From contig NC_064771.1 of NCBI RefSeq assembly GCF_011397635.1, positions 18,601,379 through 18,665,378 on the forward strand: DNA of 64,000 bases, in the 5' to 3' direction. Numbering within the stretch: position 1 is the first letter of the stretch; every line of letters starts with the position of its first letter. The notes under the pieces were generated by a model. It was not told the origin of the DNA and made no database searches. It saw only the letters and a program-made list of their open reading frames with translations. Made by a program: the position numbers and the translations under genes. Positions 1 through 10,980 of the stretch are shown here, piece by piece. This DNA comes from Epinephelus fuscoguttatus (taxonomy: Eukaryota > Chordata > Actinopteri > Perciformes > Serranidae).

Positions 1-3000
1 TCCATCCGTCGCGCCCTGCTGGAGCAGAGGGTTAGAGTCCTTTTGGCGATCACTTCTATGAAAGCAAAGCTCCTTAAAATGTAGAAAAAGCCTCGGGTGA
101 GTTTTAGGAATCCAGTTGGGCTTGCAGAGAAGACTGTTAAGTGAAAGGTAACAGTGGACTGCTGATGTTAGCTGTAGCATTGTTAGCTTCGGTACAAATC
201 AGATATGACTTTTTTTGTCCTAAGTTGAGCCTTATACACTTAACTTTTGAGGGATACCTCAAACACAAAATGACCATTTCTAAATCAAGTACTCACCCTG
301 TGTCACCTTGAATTTGGGAAGAAAACTTTGTTTTTCTCGCATGCCTCCACAGTAAACGGAGAATCCAAAAAAGGTGAATATTCTCCATGAATGAATGCTT
401 CCACAGTAAACAAAGAATCCAAAAACTGATAGAATTCTTGATGAATTAAAGGCATATGGGTCCACACTGAACAACAGCAAAACAATATAAAAACATCTGT
501 TAACAGACTTTTGATATAGTTTTGCTGTTGTTAACCGTGGCACCCAATGACTTTAATTGAAGAGGAATGTTCATCTTTTTTGGATTCTCCGTTCATTGTG
601 GTTGCATGCAAGAGAAACAAAGTTTGCTTCACAAGTTCATGGTAACACATGGTGAGTAACTGATTTATAAATGGTCAATTTAGAGGTGAAGTGTTCTTTT
701 AATAATGGTTTTCACCACACTGTCCTCGCAGTAGCTGTCCTGGAGTTTTCAATCATATCAATAGACGGTGTAAAAAAAAAAGTGGACGTAGCCTGTGGAT
801 CTGAAAAGAGAAACCACTGGTAAAGTGCTTTGTGTTTTCTTTCTAATGGCCAGCAGGGGGCGACTTCACTGGTTTCAAAAAGAAGTCAGATTGTATAGAA
901 GTCTACAAGAAAATAACCCAACTTGTCACTTTATTTATTACCTCAGTACACATTAGAATGTGTACTGAGGTAATGAATAAAGTGACATTGTGTTAGAACA
1001 CAATAACTTGTCAAGTCTTTTTCAATACAGCATGATGTACAGTACAGGCCAAAAGTTTGGACACACCTTCTCATTCAATGCGTTTTCTTTATTTTCATGA
1101 CTATTTACATTGTAGATTCTCACTGAAGGCATCAAAACTATGAATGAACACATGTGGAGTTATGTACTTAACAAAAAAAGGTGAAATAACTGAAAACATG
1201 TTTTATATTCTAGTTTCTTCAAAATAGCCACCCTTTGCTCTGATTACTGCTTTGCACACTCTTGGCATTCTCTCCATGAGCTTCAAGAGGTAGTCACCTG
1301 AAATGGTTTCCACTTCACAGGTGTGCCTTATCAGGGTTAATTAGTGGAATTTCTTGCTTTATCAATGGGGTTGGGACCATCAGTTGTGTTGTGCAGAAGT
1401 CAGGTTAATACACAGCCGACAGCCCTATTGGACAACTGTTAAAATTCATATTATGGCAAGAACCAATCAGCTAACTAAAGAAAAACGAGTGGCCATCATT
1501 ACTTTAAGAAATGAAGGTCAGTCAGTCCGGAAAATTGTAAAAACTTTAAATGTGTCCCCAAGTGGAGTCGCAAAAACCATCAAGCGCTACAACGAAACTG
1601 GCACACATGAGGACCGACCCAGGAAAGGAAGACCAAGAGTCACCTCTGCTTCTGAGGATAAGTTCATCCGAGTCACCAGCCTCAGAAATCACAAGTTAAC
1701 AGCAGCTCAGATCAGAGACCAGATGAATGCCACACAGAGTTCTAGCAGCAGACCCATCTCTAGAACAACTGTTAAGAGGAGACTGCGCGAATCAGGCCTT
1801 CATGGTCAAATAGCTGCTAGGAAACCACTGCTAAGGAGAGGCAACAAGCAGAAGAGATTTGTTTGGGCCAAGAAACACAAGGAATGGACATTAGACCAGT
1901 GGAAATCTGTGCTTTGGTCTGATGAGTCCAAATTTGAGATCTTTGGTTCCAACCGCCGTGTCTTTGTGAGACGCAGAAAAGGTGAACGGATGGATTCCAC
2001 ATGCCTGGTTCCCACTGTGAAGCATGGAGGAGGAGGTGTGATGGTGTGGGGTGTTTTGCTGGTGACACTGTTGGGGATTTATTCAAAATTGAAGGCACAC
2101 TGAACCAGCATGGCTACCACAGCATCCTGCAGCGACATGCCATCCCATCCGGTTTGCGTTTAGTTGGACGATCATTTATTTTTCAACAGGACAATGACCC
2201 CAAACACACCTCCAGGCTGTGTAAGGGCTATTTGACCAAGAAGGAGAGTGATGGAGTGCTGCGGCAGATGACCTGGCCTCCACAGTCACCGGACCTGAAC
2301 CCAATCGAGATGGTTTGGGGTGAGCTGGACCGCAGAGTGAAGGCAAAGGGGCCAACAAGTGCTAAACACCTCTGGGAACTCCTTCAAGACTGTTGGAAAC
2401 CATTTCAGGTGACTACCTCTTGAAGCTCATGGAGAGAATGCCAAGAGTGTGCAAAGCAGTAATCAGAGCAAAGGGTGGCTATTTTGAAGAAACTAGAATA
2501 TAAAACATGTTTTCAGTTATTTCACCTTTTTTTGTTAAGTACATAACTCCACATGTGTTCATTCATAGTTTTGATGCCTTCAGTGAGAATCTACAATGTA
2601 AATAGTCATGAAAATAAAGAAAACGCATTGAATGAGAAGGTGTGTCCAAACTTTTGGCCTGTACTGTACATTTGGTAAACTTAGGCCTCATGTAGGGTAC
2701 GGCCCAAAGTGTGGCTCCACCCTCTCTTCACAATCACTTCTGGCTCCAAAAAACAAGGTGGTGACAGACAAAATGCCAAATTCAGTGCTTTAAGACGGGA
2801 GTCAACAAACCAGTGGGTGATGTCATGGTGGCTACGTCCACTTCTTTTACATAGTCTGTTGTCACATCATACCAGAGGTGGGACCAAGTTGTTGTTTTGC
2901 AAGTCACAAGTAAGTCTCAAGTCTTTGCTCTCAAGTACCAAGTCAAGATAGGCATGTCCCCAATAACGTCCCAAGTCCTAAACTTGGTTATCCAAAGTCC

Positions 3001-5245
3001 TTAACTTCGAATCCTAAACAAGTCATAATGCGCTCTTTAACAAAGGTAATGTAATTTTTTAACAATTTGTTAAAACAAGCATGGCTGAACTTAATCATAA
3101 AAAATGTAGTGCTGACATTGAACTTTAATAGCATATAGCAATATTAACCAGTACCACAACAGAATGTATTTTGTATGTCTCTGCCCTGTCTTGCTCTATT
3201 GAACTAATCTCGTATCGGAAAAATGTCTTTAACCTTCTCTTCCCAAATTGGCTTGGATAGTGTTTTCAAGTCAAAAGGCTCCAGTCCAAGTGAAGTCACG
3301 AGTCCAAGTTAAATTCCAAGTCGAATTGCAAGTCTTTTTTGATTTTGTCGAGTCTTAAGTGATCAAATTTGTGGCCTTGAGTCTAAGTCATGTGACTCGA
3401 GTCCACACAATCACACGATCTTCGCTAGTGGAAGTATTATGCTTTACGGACTTGCCGTCCACCTTAGCTTAAAAGTTGAGATCAAAAGTTTATTCTTGCT
3501 TTTGGAAAAAGCAGCTGTCAAAAAACAATCCCGCCACAGTATATGTCCTGTAGCTTTCATCATCACCTGCCTCAGAAAAAAAATCTCTATCTACTGAGAA
3601 AAGATTGTGCGAATTGATTAAGAGCTCCAAAATGGCTTCTCATTTGTGGTGAGACTGTTTTTGTCAAGAATAAACTTTCAGTATTATGTTGAATTCATAA
3701 TGACAACTTAGTTTTTCTGCGTGCTTCCAAGGTGAATGAAGAATCCAAAAACAGAGAACATTTTTGATGAATTAAAGCCATAGGAGTCCAGCGTTTCTCG
3801 ACAGGAAAACTATATCAAAACATCCTTTTACAAACGCTCACACAACTCGTGCAGTATAATCCAAGTCTCATTTATCCAGTGGTAGTCTATGTTCAGGACT
3901 TCTCGAACAAACTGCCATTTCCAATGGGGAACTGAACTAACAATGAAACATATCTAGGCCCTCTTCAAGGCCAGACTCCATTGACAAAACCAGTAATTTT
4001 ACCTCACTGAACACAGGAGCTTATTGTCTACCACTGCCTTGATCGATAGTTCGTTTGTTATTGCGTGACTTTGGTGAATCTGAACTAAAACTTTAAAACA
4101 CCAAAGTCACACAATAACACAGACTAATTAACTGACCGAGGCAGTAAAGCTCCCTGTCACAGTGGGCTGTCTGTTTGAGAAGTACTGAGCATACAACTGA
4201 ATAAATGAGACTTGGATTATACTGCACAAGTCTTTTGAGAGTTTGTAAGCAGCAAATATTTAAAAAAAAAAAAATACATTTTCTCATGTGTGTTCTGCTC
4301 TTTTCCTAGATCGAAGAAGAGATGCTGTCCCTGCAGAACGAGCGCTCCGAACGAATCCGCACCCTCCTGGAGCGGCAGGCCAGCGAGATCGAGTCCTTCG
4401 ACTCTGAGAGCTTGCGTCTTGGCTTCAGCAACATGGCACTGACCGGCATCCCCAGTGAGGCCTACCCTATGCAGGGCTACGCCAATGTCCAGCCCCCCAG
4501 CTCCCGCTCTGCCGGCCACTGGAGCCACGGCATGCATCCGCAGAACGTGCCTCCGCAGCAGCACTCTCGCCGCAGCCACAACAGCAGCAGCAGCAGCGGC
4601 ATTGGCAGCAGCGGAGCAGGGGACCGCAGAAGTGAGTCCTCCGCTTCCTCCCTGAGCATGGCCCTGGGCCTGAGCCGAGATGGGAGGGAGGTGCACCACT
4701 CATCCCGCTCCTCTGCCTCCTCTTCCTCCTCCTCCTCCTCCTCTTCCTCCCACCACCAACGCCACCACCTGCCCCAGCACTACCACCACCAGAGTACACC
4801 GCAGCTCTACCGCGAGCGAGAGCGGGATCGAGATCGAGAGAGGGAGCGGGAGAAGGAGAGGGAGCGGGAGTGGGCTGGAGTGCGAGGCTCCGGTGGCGAC
4901 CTGGCCCACCCACACCCCCTGCCCTTCTCCCATCACCTGCCCTCACGCTCCTCCTCTCAGTCCCTGGCCATGTTACCTCCCCCACCGCCCGCCCCTCCCT
5001 CCATTTCCGGCCCGTCCTCTTCTTCCTCTTCCTCCTCCTCCTCTCAGGGAGGGATCTATGGTGGCGGCGGGCTGGGTGTGCGTGGTGCCCCCAGCTTGAT
5101 GGCCCTGAGGAACAGCCCCCAGCCTCTGAGGAGGACGGCGTCCGGCGGGGGGCCTGGAGGAGCCGGTGGCAGCGACGGCGTCCTGAGCCGAAGCACCTCA
5201 GTCACTTCCCACATCTCTAACGGCTCCCACCTCTCCTACTCTTAG
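1..5245 (+). CDS. taok2: TAO kinase 2 C-terminal end (partial, two exons)
   Basis: This is the 3' end of a TAO-family Ste20-like MAP3K, which signals to p38/JNK and microtubules. Exons are 1-30 (ten codons of a truncated exon, donor at 31) and 4310-5245 (acceptor ending at 4309, stop TAG 5243-5245). Both junctions are phase 0 and together they read ...[19 protein letters not shown], the end of the TAO coiled-coil. Next come the family motif [15 protein letters not shown] and a low-complexity tail: poly-Ser tracts, a His-rich stretch, a long Arg-Glu/Arg-Asp run and Pro-rich stretches. The end matches the TAO signature ([14 protein letters not shown], then [18 protein letters not shown]). The kinase domain lies outside the window. 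Taok1 was considered because the tail motif is shared; taok2 is preferred because maz, tlcd3b, pagr1, kif22 and prrt2 follow, all 16p11.2 neighbours of TAOK2. The domain and splice reading is direct; the paralogue choice is inference. Confidence 0.88.
924..987. repeat. 64-bp near-perfect palindrome
   Basis: The arms are about 31 bp with one mismatch around a two-base centre (ACACATT-AG-AATGTGT). It lies inside the MITE at 742-2868 and would form a strong hairpin in single-stranded DNA or RNA. No function is evident. Confidence 0.85.
1040..2666 (+). mobile_element. Tc1-like transposon, copy A (1627 bp)
   Basis: TA target duplications flank the element at 1038-1039 and 2667-2668. The terminal inverted repeats are unusually long: 1040-1312 and 2394-2666, 273 bp each, beginning CAGTACAGGCCAAAAG. 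The transposase gene fills the middle and its last codons run into the right repeat. The element lies in sense orientation in a taok2 intron. It is nearly identical to copy B at 53478, differing mainly by small indels and a few substitutions, which implies recent mobilisation. It is broken by two frameshifts, so it is presumably not autonomous. Confidence 0.95.
1453..2503 (+). pseudogene. Tc1-like transposase, copy A, frameshifted
   Basis: This is a cut-and-paste DDE transposase of the Tc1/mariner family. The start ATG at 1453 opens [12 protein letters not shown], followed by an N-terminal paired-like helix-turn-helix ([20 protein letters not shown]), a GRPR hook (RKGRPR) and a second helix-turn-helix. 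The catalytic triad is visible: Asp in WSDESKF, Asp in QQDNDPKH, and Glu in SPDLNPIE (DD34E spacing). A one-base loss in a G run near 2048-2051 and another in an A run near 2396-2398 break the frame relative to copy B, so three frames are needed to read it. The stop is at 2501-2503. Copy A lacks the nonsense codons of copy B. Host-gene function is unlikely. Confidence 0.92.
2873..3411. mobile_element. AAGTC-rich hAT-like non-autonomous element, copy 1
   Basis: The left end CAGAGGTGGGACCAAG matches the element at 32558. The interior is a string of variants of CAAGTC, AAGTCCAAGT and GAGTC words. The right end (about 3411) has decayed compared with the CCACACCTCTG end of the second copy. It lies in a taok2 intron and is non-coding. 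Confidence 0.7.
3828..4248. repeat. Foldback (long inverted repeat) element
   Basis: The left arm (3828-3915) and right arm (4165-4248) are inverted copies; both carry GCAGTATAATCCAAGTCTCA in opposite orientation. A second inverted pair lies inside (4057-4077 against 4101-4121, around the word CACCAAAGTCAC). The hairpin ends 61 bp before the acceptor of the last taok2 exon. Confidence 0.8.
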
Positions 5246-7770
5246 ACGGCAGGGTGGCAGCGTGAAGGGTGGGAGCGATTTAGGAAGGTAGCTATCACAG
5301 GTTGCATCTCAATACTCTCAGCTTGCCACCTTGCCTTGTGTCCTTTCTTGGACTGCTCTCAGAGGATTTAGGGATATCACCCTTTCCTTTTTAACGCACA
5401 GTAAGGCAAAGAGATCAGAGGCAAAGAGAGGACAAACTGACACTATTGAGCTGCACCCTGCTCCTTTAGACTCAGGGTGGGTAGAGAAGTTTTCTCCCAT
5501 TCTCACAGGTACAAAAGAGGGCGGGAGGAATGTAACCACCTGTAATACCACTGGATTAAGGTGATCTTAGATTTAAAAAAAGAGGAGGTTTGTGTTTAAT
5601 GTTTTTATCTTTGTTACTGCTTGTATAAAAGTGAGACAGGAAGTGTGAAAGGAGGGATATTTTGCCCTTTTTTTTTCTCCCAGAGCTGCAGAGAGCGGGG
5701 ACGGCAGCCATGTCTTCTTCTATGATGTTCTATGCTGGAATGGAGAAAGAGAGAGGACAGGGAGGAAGCAAAAAAAAAGGTGTTTTTTGCATTGTGTATG
5801 TACTTGTATGTAGTCTGTAGTGTCCAGATATATCTAGCAAGCACTTGTAACTGTGGCTCTAGAAAGGAAAAAAGGGGAGAATCACAAAAGATGGATGGAA
5901 AACACTTTTTATTGATTTGTTGATGTTTTGTTAATTTTTTTTGTATTAAGTGTTAAAAAAAAGACAAAAAAACACACACAAAAAAATAGTTGCTTGGAAC
6001 GTCACCAATGCCTTTAAGGGGTTCTTAAAGGGATGTTGTGCCATCAAAATTTTTATTTGATGACTGCAAGATGATCTAAAAACAGAATGTTTGTAAAGGC
6101 AAGAGACTTAAAAAAAAATGCAGGTGGGATGAGGAGAAACATTTGTTTGGACGTGTACAAATCCAAAAGAAAAAAGAAAAAAAAAAAGCTTTCCGGCATC
6201 CATGACATATTGAGTATCTAAACAACATCGGTGTCTACGGGAGTCAATCCAATGCATGAGATAGATGTACAAAAAAACACAAAGGAAAAAAAAGAACATT
6301 TGTAAACATGACCAAACCACATTTGAAACGTACCGTACCTGTCCGAGTTTCACTGGCATCGAAGATCACGTGTCCCACATTTTTTTGATCTTTACTGTAC
6401 ATATTTATGGGAATATTAAAAACAAAAAACAAGTCATTGGTTTTATAGAGTAACAAAGATAACGATAGTAATTTTGATATATTCAAATGAGTATTGAATT
6501 CAAGATTTAGAGCGACAACTCCAACTGCATTTTCTATAGGTGTCAATATTACCATAACTAATCCTGATGTAATTGTTGTTGTAATCATGTTCACATTTTT
6601 CTCGCAAAGAAGAAAAGGGCCCACTTTTGACTGTAACAAAAAAAAAAATAGTTAAAAAAAACTGTTGTCAGGTATGGTGTGTGTTCAAGGTGTTAATGAT
6701 TATTAATAAGAGATTATTGATAATCGTTAATGATTCATGTATGTGTGTCGAGCGGTAAAGTCTAGTTCTATTGCCACTTTTTTTTTTAAAAGACAAAACA
6801 ATTTTAAAAAGACACTCCTGCAGCAGCAACACCCCCATGATGAACTCTGACCTCCTCCTCTGGACTCATAGGAAAACAAAAAAAAAAAAAAAAAAAAAAA
6901 AAAGATTTTACAATTGGGCACTGGAATGTAAATGCTGGTTTTTTATTTATTTGTTTTTAGAGTAGGAATAAGTTGCTCTCAAAAGGAAGCATGGACAAAA
7001 AGAGATGTGAAGAGAGACGTGCACAATCCTAGTTGATAAGCTTACTGCTGAGGGGCGCAGCATGCAACCGGTGTGTGTGGAGGAAGAGGAGAAGAAGAAG
7101 TGAGAGGACGTGCGTCGACTGAGCTGCTGTGAACGTGCACCCTCTTGTGCCGGCACAGCAGCAGTGACCGCAGCAGCCCGTCCTCACAGATTAAAGACAC
7201 CAATCAGTGTTTCCTGGTGCACATGATGCTTCTGAAGGAAGATCAGATTTTTTGTTGTTGTTTTTTTTAATTTATTTTAATTGAGAAAAAAGAAGAAAAG
7301 ATAATCACCCTGCTGTTTGTATGACTCAGAAACACCAGCTCAAGACAATTCCCTGTATAACCTACTACTTTATGCTCGGTTGGAATCTCAGTGCATGCAT
7401 AAACTCCTTATATAAACTAAGACTGGTGGGTTTCTGGGACGGCCTTTGTGTTGGGGGGAACTCGGTGTGGTAGTGTTTTTAGACAGGTTGTTGTCAGTGT
7501 CAGAGGTTGTCGGCGAGAGCAGGGAGTCTTGGTTCCTGCGTCGTGCCTGGATGAAAGATGAAGACGAAGAAGCATCACAGGCTCATCTGTGTTTTGCAGA
7601 GTTTTCGGTGGGGGGGAGGGGAGGGGGGCTGAAATCCTTATTAAATATTCCAAATCAGGCTCTTCAAGGCTTGAGGAGGAGAGGGAAGAAGGGTCTTAAC
7701 ACATGTATTGGAAAAGAAATGGGGTGCTTTAAAAAGTAATTTAAAAAAAGATAATAAATTGATATTAACA
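5246..7770 (+). other. taok2: Probable taok2 3' UTR
   Basis: This 2.5-kb stretch follows the taok2 stop. It has many A and T homopolymers, no convincing coding exon and no obvious transposon. The first clear AATAAA is at 7753-7758, just before interspersed repeats begin. Assignment as 3' UTR is inference from position; only transcript data would fix the end. Confidence 0.45.
7753..7758 (+). terminator. taok2: Candidate poly(A) signal for taok2
   Basis: AATAAA hexamer 2.5 kb past the stop codon, at the boundary between unique A/T-rich sequence and repeats. The choice rests on position only. Confidence 0.35.
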
Positions 7771-7829
7771 CATTAACTCGTCTTGATTTGATGTATTTTA
7801 CTCAGATTATTACTGGTGTTTGTTACAGG

Positions 7830-9385
7830 GCAGCAACTCATCAGTTAATTGATTAGTTGATCGTCAGAAAATAAATCAGCAACTATCTGATAACTGATTA
7901 ATCCTTTAAAGGTCCAGTGTATAGGATTTAGTGACATCTAGTGGAGAGTTTGCAGAACTGAAACTTTTGCTGTGTGCCAAGTGTGTAGGAGAACTACAGT
8001 GGCTGAATGTTCAACACACGCCATGTTAAAATCTGCCTGTTACGTGCATTGTCTTCTTTCAAGATACACTTCTGTTTTCACAGGAAATTCACCATTTACA
8101 TACAGTCTCTTTCAAAATACATGCACTATGTCAGTACAACAACGCAAATTGATGTTTTTTTCTGTGGTTGGGTTAAAGAAAAAATATAAAGTTTTGGCTT
8201 TATAATCTGATGTGAACATCACTCTTCCAGGTCAAAGCTGGTGTTTGTTGAACCCATCCACCACCCCTTCCGCATGCCCTATTCAGTATTTCGCCACCTT
8301 AACTTTTGTTATTGTCCCGTCACGTTTCCCCCTGACGCCCCAAAGCACCATTAAACTATAACAGCAACTGGCCGTATCGTGCTGATGTTATAGGACGTTT
8401 TTTTCCATCAGGGTCTGACACCACAAGTCACTACCCAGGCACTGGATTTCGAACGACTTCAGAGTGAGACCAGGTTGTAATGATCTTATATAGAAACAGT
8501 ATTTTGGTTTGTCCAAACAACATGGCAAACTCCGTGGGAGAGGACCCGCCAAGCCCCCAGGTCCAGCACCCAGCTATGAAGCCAAATTGACATAGTGGCC
8601 AAATGTGGAATTACAACTTCTGAGTTCATCACGTGATGGCACAGGGCCCAAAAAGACCTTTTCCCATAGACTTACACTGTGAAAGAGACGTCCGTAAATC
8701 GGTGGATACATTTTTGTGAGCATCACAGCCTTTCTTAAAATGACTCGTCCACCATTGGGATGTGATCCATTTGGTTCAACAGTTATAGAAGAGCTGCAAT
8801 ATTAAACCATTTTTATCTCCATTCAAGTTATCGGAGCATTTAACTGGAAGTTAGCCATTTGGCTGGCAGAAATCTCTAGTGCACCTGCTTTATCGGCTCC
8901 ACAGTTTGGAAGATCCCAGTAATTTCACACCATGGTAAATGAGCTTTTTTGCCTTTATGGGCCACTAAGCATTGCTGTATCCCGTTCTCTTTTCTACATC
9001 CATGGGGCCTGCTCCATATGTATGTATAAAGGCTCAGTCTAAGGTGACGAAAACAATATGATCTTTATTTTCAGTTGATTAGAAACTACTGAAGACTTAG
9101 TTATGAATATTACATGCCATTTTTTGTCAACAGATGCTCCTAAATCCTACACAGTGGACCTTCAAGTCATTTTTAAGAAATAAAAATGCAAATCTCTGCT
9201 CCAGTTTCTCACATGTAAATATTAGCTGGATTTAGTTGATTTTAAACTTGAAGATCATCTGTTTTTTATGTTTGAATATGTCAACATGTGCTTTGGTACA
9301 ACTTTTTAAATATTTTACTAAAATGTATGGACTTAATGATTGATAAATGAAAATAACTGACAGATTTATTGGTTAAAAAAAATCA
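7830..9385. mobile_element. Nested MITEs in the taok2-maz interval
   Basis: An outer element begins near 7830 (AGTTAATTGATTAGTTGATCG) and resumes near 9210-9385. Inside it, 7907-9172 is bounded by inverted GGTCCAGTGTATAGGATTTA (left) and CCTAAATCCTACACAGTGGACC (right as read on +). The same terminus recurs at 12786 and 24119, and the internal CATTGTCTTCTTTCAA segment recurs inverted at 60846-60900 and 61020-61075. No transposase is present. Short open frames here (for example 7972-8205) are repeat sequence, not genes. Confidence 0.65.
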
Positions 9386-9925
9386 TTCATTTCTATATTC
9401 ATGACTCCTGATTAAAATCATGTTGAGCAATGTTGAAATGCTATAGTTATAAAACACAAACAAAATTAATATGTAATACAGTGAAGAATCAGAAAACATG
9501 ATCATTTAATAAAATATCTGCCCATTTTTAAAACTAAACATTTTAAAGCTTTTCATCAGTTGGAATAACTTTTGCCAGTGATCATTCAAAAAATAAACAA
9601 TATCAACATTGTTTATAATCTTCCCAAATAAACATAATCCCATGAAATACAGTTAAAGTTTTTTTTATTATTTTTATTTTGACCTTCCGCAAAGGTACAG
9701 TTTTTTTTCCTTGAACCTCCCTGAGTGACTGGCGAAAATTCATGACCCTCCTCCACCATAAATTAGTTATTAGATATTTACCCATTGATGTTTTGAAGGT
9801 AAATGTTAAAAGTTGAAGACAAAATCCTGGAGATGAAAAAAGCCTCGATTTTTCACTGTTTTCATGTACACTGGTTAGTTCATGCAAACGCTTTATTTTT
9901 GGCCAAATTTTAAATAACATCTAAC

Positions 9926-10097
9926 GGGGCGCCCAGTAGCTCAGTGGTTAGTTGGGGCGTCCCATGTTAAGAGGCACTGTCCCTACCGCAGCGTCTGTGT
10001 GTGTTAGACTCTGCCGCATGCATGCCCTCTTTCTCCCCCCTTCATGCTTAACCTGTCCTGTCAAATAAGGCAAAAGCCAAAAAAATAAAATAAATTT
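9926..10097 (+). mobile_element. tRNA-derived SINE (degenerate)
   Basis: It starts GGGGCGCCCAGTAGCTCAGT, a tRNA-like A-box region, and ends CTGTCAAATAAGGCAAAAG plus an A-rich tail. It shares head and tail with the better-preserved SINE at 22105. The B box is decayed. It is not a functional tRNA gene. Confidence 0.75.
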
Positions 10098-10980
10098 TTA
10101 AAAGTGAGACATTGAATAAAGTGATCTTAATGAAACTGCACTATTTAAAGCTTCTTCTTTTTTTCTGATGCAAGCATTTATCAAACATGACACGTCCAAG
10201 AACTGCCCAAAAATCTGAACAATAATAAAAAATAAAAATATAAAAAATAAAATAATAATAAAAATATAATGTATAATGATAAAATATATATATAAAAAAA
10301 TTGAACGATAATTTTTCCAGTTTCTGGCTAATGATAAATGGTGTAATTTTAAAGAAAACATACCTTCACAAACCTGCATGATTTCTTAATAAATACATAC
10401 AAAATACAAACATTTTAATTTGTATTCCCCTAAGCTGAAAACAAAAAACAAACAAACGTAAGTTTAATTTATAGTTGATAGTTGCACAATTAAAACACCA
10501 AAAAAAAAAAGGGTAAGGAAAAAGAATAATGCAATACAGTGCAGAATTTTCACAAAGTTATTAAAAACTCAAAAGTACATAAAGATAAAGAACAATACAT
10601 AAAATAATACAAGTAATAACAAGTAACTAATAATAACAAACAAAATATGTTTGATTGCAACAACAATTCCTAATAACAAATCCCTCCCCAGTGCTTAAAA
10701 AAAATTATTTGGCATGCCTCCCCATTTTGCACCCCCAGTCAACCCCCTCATAAGTAATGAACAGTCCCTAATAATTTTGTTTATTAGTCCATTACTCGAC
10801 TATAATTTAATCATTTTCAATTAATAATAATTTTATATATAGGTTACGAGTACCTGCGAGATATATATATATATTTGAATATGTATTTTTATGCACATTA
10901 ATTCTGAAGTGTTTGTCATCCATTGTGTGTTTATGCCGAGCAGCTCTCCGTCCTGTGTACTATATCTGACTCTGACATCA
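10098..10980. other. A/T-rich intergenic DNA upstream of maz
   Basis: Long runs of A/T-rich simple sequence (AATAATAAAAAT, ATATATATATAT). No exon, RNA gene or intact mobile element seen. Confidence 0.6.

Larger units (their letters stand above)
742..2868. mobile_element. Non-autonomous DNA element (MITE) interrupted by Tc1
   Basis: The left end (about 745-795) and right end (about 2836-2866) are inverted copies sharing the words AAGTGGACGTAGCC and GTGTAAAA-like sequence. They enclose a block that resembles a common fish interspersed repeat (GGCCAGCAGGGGGCGAC word at about 849). The Tc1 copy at 1040-2666 sits inside it, so without Tc1 the host element is about 0.5 kb. It lies wholly in a taok2 intron and has no coding potential of its own. 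The superfamily is not determined. Confidence 0.5.

Noticed and set aside
4217-4699. 160-codon minus-strand open frame (and other antisense frames through 4467-5220)
   Set aside because: Shadow of the G/C-rich taok2 last exon; Ala/Gly/Pro-rich translations without family resemblance or splice context.
7972-8205. 77-codon frame as a small gene
   Set aside because: Lies in a MITE; the same peptide-like sequence recurs inverted at 60809-61180 in repeat DNA.
9926-10000. Possible tRNA gene
   Set aside because: Only the A-box-like head is present; the B box is decayed and an A-rich SINE tail follows.
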